From Geodermatophilus africanus (GTDB taxonomy: Bacteria; Actinomycetota; Actinomycetes; Mycobacteriales; Geodermatophilaceae): DNA of 64,000 nt. The notes below the pieces were generated by a model. That model was given only the letters and a program-made list of their open reading frames with translations, was not told the origin of the DNA and did no database searches. Where the stretch lies: assembly GCF_900107105.1 (NCBI RefSeq), contig NZ_FNOT01000002.1:310001-374000 (forward strand), written 5' to 3'. Positions 16,687 to 24,000 of the stretch are shown piece by piece. Every line of letters begins with the position of its first letter. Within the stretch, counting starts at the first letter, position 1. The position numbers and the translations under genes were made by a program.

Positions 16687-17141
16687 GCCCCCAGCCCGTC
16701 CCGCCGTCGATGGTCCTGCGCCCCGAGGAGATCGAGCGCTTCGACCGCGGCAACGGCGTCGTCACCATCCCGTTCGTCGGCAAGTGGAACTGCGAGGGCA
16801 ACCGGGTCGCCACCGGGATGACCGTCTTCTCGTCCGGCACCGGCATTCCGCTGCACTCGCACAACGTCGAGGAGTCGGTGCTGGTCTACGAGGGCGAGGC
16901 CACCGCGGTCGTCGGGGACGACGAGTTCGACCTGGTCGCGGGGCAGGCCACCTGGGTCCCGGCCGGCGTCCCGCACTGCTTCCGCAACCGCGGTGAGGGC
17001 ACGATGACGATCTACTGGGTCTACGGCGGCCGCGACGTCACCCGCACGATCACCGCCACCGGCGAGACCTTCGAGCACCTGTCCGACAGCGACCGCGGTG
17101 CCGGACCCGCACGCCAGGGCGACCGCGCGACGCCGGCATGA
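16683..17141 (+). CDS. Cupin-domain protein, 152 aa
   Basis: A single cupin: motif 1 GIPLHSHNVEESVLVYEGEA supplies His, His and Glu metal ligands (about residues 60-70), and motif 2 AGQATWVPAGVPHCFRNRGE supplies the second His. It may be a small-molecule isomerase, dioxygenase or binding protein in the pathway encoded by the operon; no narrower call is justified. The ATG overlaps the ABM stop and its own stop overlaps the aldehyde dehydrogenase start, indicating coupled translation. Confidence 0.88.
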   Translation: MSPQPVPPSMVLRPEEIERFDRGNGVVTIPFVGKWNCEGNRVATGMTVFSSGTGIPLHSHNVEESVLVYEGEATAVVGDDEFDLVAGQATWVPAGVPHCFRNRGEGTMTIYWVYGGRDVTRTITATGETFEHLSDSDRGAGPARQGDRATPA

Positions 17142-18548
17142 GCGCCGTCGTCACGGTCAACCCGGCCACGGGCGAGCGGCTCGCCGAGTACCCGGCGTTC
17201 TCCGACGCCGAGGTGGACGCCGCCCTCGACCGGGCGGCCGCCGCAGACCGGCTGGGCCGCGCTGACCTTCGCCGAGCGCGCCACCGTCCTCCGCCGCACC
17301 GCCGAGGTCCTGCGGGCCGGGTCGGAGGACCTCGCCCTGCTGCTCACCCGGGAGATGGGCAAGCCGCTCGCCGAGGCCCGCGCCGAGGTCGAGAAGTGCG
17401 CCACCGCCTGCGACTACTACGCCGAGCACGCCGGCGACTTCCTCGCCGACGAGCCGGTGGCCACCTCCGCCGACCGCAGCTGGGTCGGCTACGAGCCGGT
17501 CGGCGTGGTCCTGGCCGTCATGCCGTGGAACTTCCCCCTCTGGCAGGTGCTCCGCTTCGCGGCCCCGGCGCTGATGGCCGGCAACGCCGCGCTCCTCAAG
17601 CACTCACCGAACACCACCGGCTGCGCGCTGGCGGTCGAGCGGGTCCTGGTCGCCGCCGGCGCGTCGGAGGGCCTGTTCACGGCTCTCGTCGTGGCCGAGC
17701 CGGACGTCCCCGCCGTCACCCGCCGGCTGATCGACGACCTTCGCGTCGGCGCGGTGACCATCACCGGCAGCGAGCGCGCCGAGCGGGCGGTCGGATCGGC
17801 CTCCGGGGACGCCATCAAGAAGTCGGTGCTCGAGCTCGGCGGTTCCGACCCGTTCGTCGTGCTCGCCGATGCCGACCTGCCGCGCGTCGCCCACCTGGCC
17901 GCGCGCGGGCGGTTCCTCAACGCCGGGCAGAGCTGCATCTCCCCGAAGCGGTTCGTCGTCGACGCCTCCGTCGTCGAGGAGTTCACCCGGCTACTGGTCG
18001 CCGAGGTCGAGTCGCTGACCGTCGGCGACCCGGAGGCGGAGGGCACCCACGTCGGACCGATGGCCCGCGAGGACCTGCTCGAGGGCGTCAACCGGCAGGT
18101 CGAGGCGTCGGTCCCGGGCGGCGCCACGCTGCTCGCGGGTGGGGAGCGGCTGGACCGGCCGGGGACCTTCTACGCGCCGACCGTCCTGACCGACGTCGCG
18201 CCCGGACAGGTCGCCTACGACGAGGAGATCTTCGGCCCCGTGGCCACGGTCATCGCCGCCGACGGGGACGACGAGGCCGTCCGGATCGCCAACGACACCC
18301 GCTTCGGCCTCGGCGCCGGCGTCTGGACGACCGACCCGGAGCGTGGCGTCGCCGTCGCCCGGCGGATCCGCTCGGGCGCGGTCTTCATCAACGCCGTCGT
18401 CGCCTCCGACGTCCGGATGCCGTTCGGCGGCACCCGCGCCAGCGGCTACGGCCGGGAGCTGGCCGCGGCCGGCATCCGCGAGTTCGTCGACGTCCGCACC
18501 TGGTGGGTCCTGGACGAGCCCGCCGTGACCGCCCCTGCGTCCGAGTGA
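17138..18548 (+). pseudogene. NAD(P)-dependent aldehyde dehydrogenase, frameshifted near 17231-17244
   Basis: The ATG at 17138 starts SAVVTVNPATGERLAEYPAF in one frame, but from about 17244 the family sequence (QTGWAALTFAERATVLRRTA) continues in the +1 frame to 18548. Around GGCCGCCGCAGACC one base is extra or two are missing. The rest is intact: PWNFPLWQ, ELGGSDPF with the general-base Glu, NAGQSCISPKRF with the catalytic Cys, and the C-terminal GGTRASGYGREL. It resembles succinate-semialdehyde dehydrogenases. Either a real inactivating mutation or a sequencing error. A restart at the ATG at 17355 would lack about 70 residues. Confidence 0.85.
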
Positions 18549-18564
18549 CCCACCGAGGAGAGCC

Positions 18565-19644
18565 ATGACTACGAACCGCCCCTACCGCCTCGGCGTGATG
18601 CTCGGTGACGGCATCGGGCCCGAGATCGTCCCCGCCTCCGTGCGGGTGGTCGACGCCGCCCTCGCGGCCGCGGGGGGCGAGCCGATCCAGTGGCAGGAGC
18701 TCCCGCTCGGGGCCACCGCCATCGGGACGCACGGCAGCGCCATCCCCGACGTCACCTTGGAGGCGCTGGCCGGCCTCGACGGCTGGCTGCTCGGCCCGCA
18801 CGATAGCGCCGCCTACCCCGAGCCGTTCCGGAGCCGGCTCAACCCGAGCGGCACGCTGCGCAAGCACTTCGACCTGTACGCCAACGTGCGGCCGGCGCGC
18901 GCCTTCGAGGGCGGGCGGGCGATCGCCCCGGACACCGACCTGGTGATCGTCCGGGAGAACACCGAGGGGTTCTACGCGGACCGGAACACGCACGCGGGCA
19001 CCGGCGAGTACATGCCCACGCCCGACGTCGCCATCGCGATGGGGGTCTTCACCCGCCGGGCCGTCGAGCGGATCGCCCGGACCGCCTTCGAGCTGGCCCG
19101 GCGCCGGCGCCACCGGCTCACGATCGTGCACAAGGCCAACGTGCTGCAGCTGAGCTCCGGGCTGTTCACGCGGGTCTGCCTCGAGGTCGGCGGGAACTAC
19201 CCCGACGTGGCGGTCGACGACTTCCACATCGACGCGATGACGGTCCACCTGCTGCGCCGGGCTGCGGACTTCGACGTCGTCGTGGCCGAGAACATGTTCG
19301 GCGACATCCTGTCCGACATGGCCGGCGAGCTGGCCGGCTCCCTCGGCATCGCGCCGTCGATCAACGCCTTCGACGACCGCTGCATGGCCCAGGCCGCGCA
19401 CGGCTCGGCTCCCGACATCGCGGGGCAGGGGCTGGCCAACCCGATCGCGATGGTCCTGTCGTCGGGGATGCTGCTCGACTGGCTGGGCACGCGGCACGGC
19501 GACGAGCGGGCCGCCGACGCCGCCGTCCGTGTCGAGGAGGGCGTCCGGGCGACCGTGCGCGACGGCGTCAGCACCCGCGACCTCGGCGGCTCGGCCTCCA
19601 CCGGCGAGTTCGCCGATGCCGTGGTGGCCCGGATCGAGGGGTGA
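18565..19644 (+). CDS. Isocitrate/isopropylmalate dehydrogenase-family protein, 359 aa
   Basis: Beta-decarboxylating dehydrogenase: LGDGIGPEIVPASVRVVDAA at the start, NLYANVRP-type substrate strand (FDLYANVRPARAF), RENTEGFYADRN, catalytic Lys in IVHKANVLQ, catalytic Asp cluster in NMFGDILSDMAGEL, and cofactor loop AAHGSAPDIAGQGLANP. It oxidises a 3-substituted malate-like acid with NAD. Its catabolic setting (Ldh2, ALDH, GntR) favours tartrate or a related hydroxyacid over leucine biosynthesis, but this is inference. The ATG has GAGGAG eight bases upstream. Confidence 0.9.
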   Translation: MTTNRPYRLGVMLGDGIGPEIVPASVRVVDAALAAAGGEPIQWQELPLGATAIGTHGSAIPDVTLEALAGLDGWLLGPHDSAAYPEPFRSRLNPSGTLRKHFDLYANVRPARAFEGGRAIAPDTDLVIVRENTEGFYADRNTHAGTGEYMPTPDVAIAMGVFTRRAVERIARTAFELARRRRHRLTIVHKANVLQLSSGLFTRVCLEVGGNYPDVAVDDFHIDAMTVHLLRRAADFDVVVAENMFGDILSDMAGELAGSLGIAPSINAFDDRCMAQAAHGSAPDIAGQGLANPIAMVLSSGMLLDWLGTRHGDERAADAAVRVEEGVRATVRDGVSTRDLGGSASTGEFADAVVARIEG

Positions 19645-19647
19645 GGG

Positions 19648-20826
19648 TCAGGGGCCGCCGTCGACGTGCAACCGGCGGGCGGCGGCCCCGGCCAGGGCGA
19701 GCGCACCGGCGGTCGCCCACAGCACCCCGGCCGAGCCGACCCCGGCGGCCAGCAGCCCGACCGCGCTGGGGATGAGCACCTGGCCCAGCCGGTTGCCGGT
19801 GAGCCGCAGCGACATCGCCCGCCCGCGCAGCCCGGCGGGGGCCATCTCCGCCAGCCAGGACATGGTCAGCGGCTGGCCCACGCCCAGCCCGAGGCCGAGC
19901 AGGACGACGAGCACCGCGGTCCCGGCGACCGGCATCGGCACCGCGACGGCCGCCATCGACACCGCCGACAGCGCGACGCTGCCGAGCATCAGCCGCCGCC
20001 GACCGGTCAGCCGCACCAGCTGCCCGAGGAAGAACCGCGAGGTCATCGAGGCGACGGCCCGCACGGTCAGCAGCAGCCCGACGGTGCCTGCGGCCAGCCC
20101 GCGGTCGGCGCCGAGGGCGGGCAGGTAGACCAGCGTGATGTCGACGGCGGCGAGCACGACGCAGCTGACCGTCAGCGCCCGCACCAGGCCGGGCAGGCGC
20201 AGCAGCGTGCCCATGCCGCCGGTCTCGGCGGCGCCGCCGGTGCGCTCGCGGACCGGGAAGCGCAGGACGGCGGTGCAGGCCAGCAGCAGGACGGTGATCC
20301 CCGTGGCCACGAGGAACACCGGGCGGGTGTCGGGGAGGGCGCCCTCCCCGCCGGCCACGGTGATCAGTGCGGGGCCGAGCGCCTGCCCGAGCGAGGCGGC
20401 GAAGGTGTAGTGGCCGAACGCGGTGTCGAAGCGCCCCGGCCCGGCGGCGTTGGCCACGGCCGCCTGCTGGCCCACGACCGAGAGCAGGTGGCCGGTGCCG
20501 AGCACCACGCTGCCGGCCACCAGCCCGGCCGCCCCGCCGCGCCCGCTGGCGAACAGAACCGCCGACAGCAGCAGCAGGACCGCCCCGGCCAGCATCACCC
20601 GCCGCTCCCCGAACCGATCGGTGGCCTGCCCCGAGGGGACGGCGAGCAGCAGCGGGACGACGGCGAACGAGGCGGTCAGCGCGCCGAGCCAGGCGGTCGG
20701 GACGTCGAGCTCGATCGCCCGGTACGCCGTCGTCGGGCGCAGCACGAAGGTGACGACCTGGGTGAGCGCCGAGTGCACCAGCAGCAGCCCGAGCAGCCGC
20801 CGTCCCCCCGGGGGCTGAGCGCTCAC
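19648..20826 (-). CDS. MFS transporter, 392 aa
   Basis: About 12 membrane segments. The loop-2/3 motif appears as VPSGQATDRFGERRVMLAGA (the G-x-x-x-D-R-x-G-R signature) and is partly repeated in the second half as GQLVRLTGRRRLMLG. The GTG at 20824-20826 overlaps the GntR stop. It probably imports or exports the compound sensed by that GntR protein. The stop lies 3 bp from the stop of the convergent dehydrogenase gene. Confidence 0.88.
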   Translation of the reverse strand: MSAQPPGGRRLLGLLLVHSALTQVVTFVLRPTTAYRAIELDVPTAWLGALTASFAVVPLLLAVPSGQATDRFGERRVMLAGAVLLLLSAVLFASGRGGAAGLVAGSVVLGTGHLLSVVGQQAAVANAAGPGRFDTAFGHYTFAASLGQALGPALITVAGGEGALPDTRPVFLVATGITVLLLACTAVLRFPVRERTGGAAETGGMGTLLRLPGLVRALTVSCVVLAAVDITLVYLPALGADRGLAAGTVGLLLTVRAVASMTSRFFLGQLVRLTGRRRLMLGSVALSAVSMAAVAVPMPVAGTAVLVVLLGLGLGVGQPLTMSWLAEMAPAGLRGRAMSLRLTGNRLGQVLIPSAVGLLAAGVGSAGVLWATAGALALAGAAARRLHVDGGP

Positions 20827-21506
20827 GCGGACCGCGCGGCGCGGTCGCGCGCGGCCAGCCGCCCGGCGGCCCGGGCGGCCAGGCTGGTCTCCACGTGCCG
20901 GCGCATCAGCTCGGTGGCCGCCGCGGCGTCCCGGTCGGAGACCGCCTCGACCAGCAGCCGGTGCTCCTCGGCCCGCTGCGCGACCTCCTCGTCGCTGCGC
21001 CCGGCGCGCAGCGCGTGCCGCCGGTAGCGGTCGGTCTTGTCCCAGAGGCCGTCGAGGGTCTCCACCAGGACGGCGTTGTGCGAGGCGCGGTAGAGGGTCG
21101 CGTGGAACCGCCGGTGGCCGGCCAGCTGGGCCGGCGACGGGTCCTCGGGGAGGGACTCGAGCCGGGCCAGGCTGTCGGCCATCTCGGCGAGGTCCGCGGC
21201 GGTGCGGCGCTGCGCGGCCAGGCCGGCGGCCAGCGGGTCGAGATCCTGCCGCAGCTCGACGAGGTCCCGCGCCTCCGCGGCGTCGAGCGGGGCGACCCGG
21301 GCGTCGCGGTGCGCGCCCAGCTCGACCAGGCCCTGCTGGGCCAGCCGCCGCAGCGCCTCCCGCAGCGGCGTGGTGCTGATCCCGATCTGCCGGGCGAGGA
21401 CGGCCTGGTTGAGCACCGCGCCGGGCTCCAGCTCTCCGGTCAGGACCATCTCCCGCACCCGCGCGTAGGCCCGCTCGCTCTTCGTGGCCGTACCGTCCTC
21501 GGTCAC
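20823..21506 (-). CDS. GntR-family regulator with FCD domain (second), 227 aa
   Basis: A winged helix at residues about 10-75 (SERAYARVREMVLTGELEPG, ISTTPLREALRRLAQQGL) followed by an FCD domain with the usual Asp/His positions (LRQDLDP, HRRFHATLYRASHN, EEHRLLVEAVSDRD). The GTG at 21504-21506 is about eight bases after GGAGG; the GTG at 21510-21512 is too close to it. It is divergent from the RraA-like gene, whose promoter holds the palindrome AGGTTATAACCT. It likely regulates itself, the MFS gene and rraA. Confidence 0.9.
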   Translation of the reverse strand: MTEDGTATKSERAYARVREMVLTGELEPGAVLNQAVLARQIGISTTPLREALRRLAQQGLVELGAHRDARVAPLDAAEARDLVELRQDLDPLAAGLAAQRRTAADLAEMADSLARLESLPEDPSPAQLAGHRRFHATLYRASHNAVLVETLDGLWDKTDRYRRHALRAGRSDEEVAQRAEEHRLLVEAVSDRDAAAATELMRRHVETSLAARAAGRLAARDRAARSA

Positions 21507-21569
21507 GATCACAACCTCCGCACCGACTAGAGCTGCACATTCACTCCGGACCTGCACCCAGGCCCGATA

Positions 21570-21581
21570 AGGTTATAACCT
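21570..21581. promoter_or_regulatory. GntR operator candidate AGGTTATAACCT
   Basis: A perfect 12-bp palindrome ending seven bases before the ATG of the RraA-like gene. It is AT-rich against very GC-rich surroundings and overlaps where a -10 element or transcript start would lie. The adjacent divergent GntR protein is the likely ligand-controlled repressor. Confidence 0.65.
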
Positions 21582-21588
21582 ACTCGCC

Positions 21589-22080
21589 ATGACCGAGCAG
21601 GCAGCTCCCGCCACGACGGACCTCTCCGACGCGCACCCGGAGGCGCAGGTCTGCGACCCGGTGTTCCAGGCCTTCGGCGGCCGCCCGGCCTTCAGCGGGC
21701 CGATCGCCACGCTCAAGGTGTTCGAGGACAACGCGCTGGTGCGCGAGGCGGTCGAGCAGCCGGGGGAGGGGCGCGTCCTCGTCGTCGACGGCGGCGGCTC
21801 GCTGCGGTGCGCGCTGTTCGGCGGCAACCTCGCCGTCCTCGCCGCCCAGCACGGCTGGGCCGGCGTGGTGGTCAACGGCGCCGTGCGCGACGCCGACGAG
21901 ATCGACGCCCAGCCGATCGGGGTGCGCGCGCTGGCCACCCACCCGCGGCGCAGCGTCAAGGGCCTGCACTCTGGTCAGGCGGGCCTGCCGGTCCTCTTCG
22001 CCGGCACGGTGTTCCGTGAGGGCGAGTGGCTCGCCGCCGACCGGGACGGCGTGGTCGTCCTGCCGGCACCCCCGGCCTGA
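21589..22080 (+). CDS. RraA/HMG-CHA aldolase-family protein, 163 aa
   Basis: Typical length and motifs of the RraA-like family: [11 protein letters not shown] at the N-terminus, [20 protein letters not shown], and [20 protein letters not shown] with the conserved GxxxxD/R active-site loop. Members are either RNase E regulators or class II aldolases that cleave 4-hydroxy-4-methyl-2-oxoglutarate or oxaloacetate. In a genome region rich in acid catabolism and next to a GntR regulator, the aldolase/decarboxylase role is more likely. Confidence 0.88.
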   Translation: MTEQAAPATTDLSDAHPEAQVCDPVFQAFGGRPAFSGPIATLKVFEDNALVREAVEQPGEGRVLVVDGGGSLRCALFGGNLAVLAAQHGWAGVVVNGAVRDADEIDAQPIGVRALATHPRRSVKGLHSGQAGLPVLFAGTVFREGEWLAADRDGVVVLPAPPA

Positions 22081-22111
22081 GCGGGCCCGCGCCGGAGGAC
22101 CGCACCGCCGG

Positions 22112-22339
22112 TCAGCGGCGGCGCAGCACCCGGGCGAGCCGGTGCCCCCGCCCGGAGGCCAGCTCCGCCGCCGTCACCGGCTCGGGGGCGTCGGCCAGCG
22201 CGGCGTGCCGCTCGCGCAGCCGGGTGCGGACCTCCTCGGGGGTGTGCGCCCGGCGCTGCCGCTCGCCGCGGGCCAGCACCACCCCGGTCGCCGCGACGCC
22301 GGCCAGACCGGCCAGGCCGAGCAGCTTCCACAGGCGCAC
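22112..22339 (-). CDS. Small hypothetical protein with N-terminal membrane segment, 75 aa
   Basis: Starts MRLWKLLGLAGLAGVAATGV, one membrane-spanning segment or uncleaved signal, then a charged region (ARGERQRRAHTPEEVRTRLR). The GTG at 22337-22339 lies 17 bp from the divergent gene at 22357. Codon usage and the conserved-looking architecture of small actinomycete membrane proteins support a real gene; function is unknown. Confidence 0.65.
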   Translation of the reverse strand: MRLWKLLGLAGLAGVAATGVVLARGERQRRAHTPEEVRTRLRERHAALADAPEPVTAAELASGRGHRLARVLRRR

Positions 22340-22356
22340 GGCCCTAACGTAGCGCC

Positions 22357-23001
22357 GTGCCCGAGCTCAGCCTGGACGAGGCGGTCGACCTCACCCGCAC
22401 CGGCGACGTGTGGGTCTTCCGCGGCGGCTCCGTGGCCGACCGGGCCATCCGGACTCTCACCAACGCCCCGGTCAACCACGTCGGGATGGCCGTCGTCCTG
22501 GAGGACCTGCCGCCGCTGCTCTGGCACGCCGAGCTCGGCCGCTCGCTGCCCGACGTGTGGACCGCGCAGCACCAGCGCGGCGTCCAACTCCACGACCTCG
22601 CCGACGCCGTCCGCACCTGGCGGCAGCGCTACGGGCAGCGGGCCTGGCTGCGCCAGCTGATCGGCCCGGCCGACGACGGCGGCGTGACACCGGAGATGGC
22701 GTAAGGACCCCCCTGCCCCCCACCACTCGCAAGCTCGCGGCGGGACCCTGCAGGGGGGCCGGGCGGCTGGGTTACCGGGCGGCTGCGCCGGGGGACGTCG
22801 GCCGAGACCGTGTACTGCGCCGAGCTGGTGGCGACGACCTACACCGCCATGGGGCTGCTGGACGGCCGCCGACCGCGTAACGCCTACGACCCGGGCAGCT
22901 TCTGGTCCGGCGACGACCTGCAGCTGCTGCAGGGCGCGACGCTCGGGCCGGAGATCCCGGTCGCCGTCCCGGCGGCTCAGCCCCCGCGGCGCACCCGGTA
23001 G
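22357..23001 (+). pseudogene. YiiX/NlpC-P60-like cysteine hydrolase, interrupted by a hairpin repeat
   Basis: The N-terminal part (22357-22704) reads TGDVWVFRGGSVADRAIRTL and APVNHVGMAVVLED, with the His of the permuted papain-like fold. The C-terminal part (about 22768-23001) reads ETVYCAELVATTYTAMGLLD with the catalytic Cys, and DPGSFWSGDDLQLL. Both parts are in the same frame and joined by a repeat element at 22702-22762 whose first bases create a TAA stop; no other stop follows. About 30 middle residues expected between the two parts appear replaced. The gene is therefore split and probably inactive. Confidence 0.75.
22702..22762 (+). repeat. GC-rich hairpin repeat element, copy 2 (gene-disrupting)
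   Basis: TAAGGACCCCCCTGCCCCCC through CCTGCAGGGGGGCC, with outer arms CCCCCCTGC/GCAGGGGGG perfectly paired. It lies inside the cysteine-hydrolase gene and supplies the in-frame stop TAA with its first bases. Confidence 0.75.
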
Positions 23002-23537
23002 GACGTCTGCACCATCCCGCCGGGGAAGGTCTGTGTCCGCACGTGCTCGAGCCGCACGTCGGCCGGCAGCGGTCCGAACGGCGTGTGCCCCTCGCCGATG
23101 AGCACGGGCACCCGCGACAGCGTGAGGTCGCCGACCAGCCCGGCGGCGAGGAAGTCGTGCACGGTGCGGCCGCCGTCGACGTAGACCCGGCGGTACCCGG
23201 CGGCGGTCAGCGCGGCGACCGCCTCGTCGAACGAGCGGTGCACGGTGATGCGGGCGTCGGCGTCGGGCTCGAGCGTCGTGCTGATCACGTGCACCGGCTT
23301 CCCCCGGTAGGGCCACTCGGCCAGCGGCGCGATCACCTCGTAGGTGTTGCGGCCCATGACCAGCGCGTCGACCCCGGAGACGAACTCGGCGAACCCGAAG
23401 TCGCCGCCCTCGCCGTCGTCCGGCGCGCCGCCGGGCTCGTCGCCGCCGGTCAGCCAGCCGAGGTCGCCGTCGGGACGGGCGATGAACCCGTCGACGCTCA
23501 TGCCGAGGAACACCGAACCGGTGATGGGTGCGTCCAT
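22977..23537 (-). CDS. Dihydrofolate reductase-family (RibD C-terminal-like) protein, 186 aa
   Basis: SVFLGMSVDGFIARPDGDLGW is the standard opening of the YwjB/RibD-C group. DALVMGRNTYEVI, PVHVISTTL, GYRRVYVDGGRTVHDFLAAG and the late TLSRVPVLIGEG complete the Rossmann-like reductase fold. It should bind NADPH, but the physiological substrate is unknown. It overlaps the end of the disrupted hydrolase gene tail to tail (22977-23001). Confidence 0.88.
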   Translation of the reverse strand: MDAPITGSVFLGMSVDGFIARPDGDLGWLTGGDEPGGAPDDGEGGDFGFAEFVSGVDALVMGRNTYEVIAPLAEWPYRGKPVHVISTTLEPDADARITVHRSFDEAVAALTAAGYRRVYVDGGRTVHDFLAAGLVGDLTLSRVPVLIGEGHTPFGPLPADVRLEHVRTQTFPGGMVQTSYRVRRGG

Positions 23538-23684
23538 GCCGAGAGGGTGCCCGACGGCACCGGCGGAACGGGTCCTCCGACCCCGCGGTATCTCCGGGGA
23601 CTGTCGTACCTCTGGACTACACAAGGCATGCGCCACATCTCCCCGGTGTTGTACGGAGCGCGGGAGAAAGCCCAGGAGGGCACC

Positions 23685-23999
23685 ATGTCCGAGGCCATCG
23701 TCAGCAGCACCCACCCCACCCACTGGGGCCGGCCGGACATCGTCGGCGACCTGCTCGCGGTCGCCGTCACCCCCGGCGCGGCCCCGCCCCGGGAGCTCCG
23801 CATCCGCCCCGAGCTCTACCAGCGGATGCTGACCCAGCTGCCGCCCGACGAGCGCGCCGCGGTGGTCGGCCGCCGCCTGATCGGGCCGCCCCCGGGCGTG
23901 CCGGTCGTCGTCGACCCCGAACTGCCGGCGTTCCCGGGGTTCGAGGTCGTGCGCGCCCGGCCGGAGACGCCCAGCCGGCCGCACGCCGCGGCGGCCTAG
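23685..23999 (+). CDS. Hypothetical protein, 104 aa
   Basis: The ATG at 23685 has a strong AGGAGGG site. The protein (starts MSEAIVSSTHPTHWGRPDIV) has no recognisable domain; the middle part ELYQRMLTQLPPDERAAVVG is helical and charged, and the ends are proline/alanine-rich. It is soluble-looking. A 147-bp upstream gap separates it from the divergent reductase gene. It ends one base before the convergent cydDC stop. Confidence 0.65.
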   Translation: MSEAIVSSTHPTHWGRPDIVGDLLAVAVTPGAAPPRELRIRPELYQRMLTQLPPDERAAVVGRRLIGPPPGVPVVVDPELPAFPGFEVVRARPETPSRPHAAAA

Positions 24000-24000
24000 C

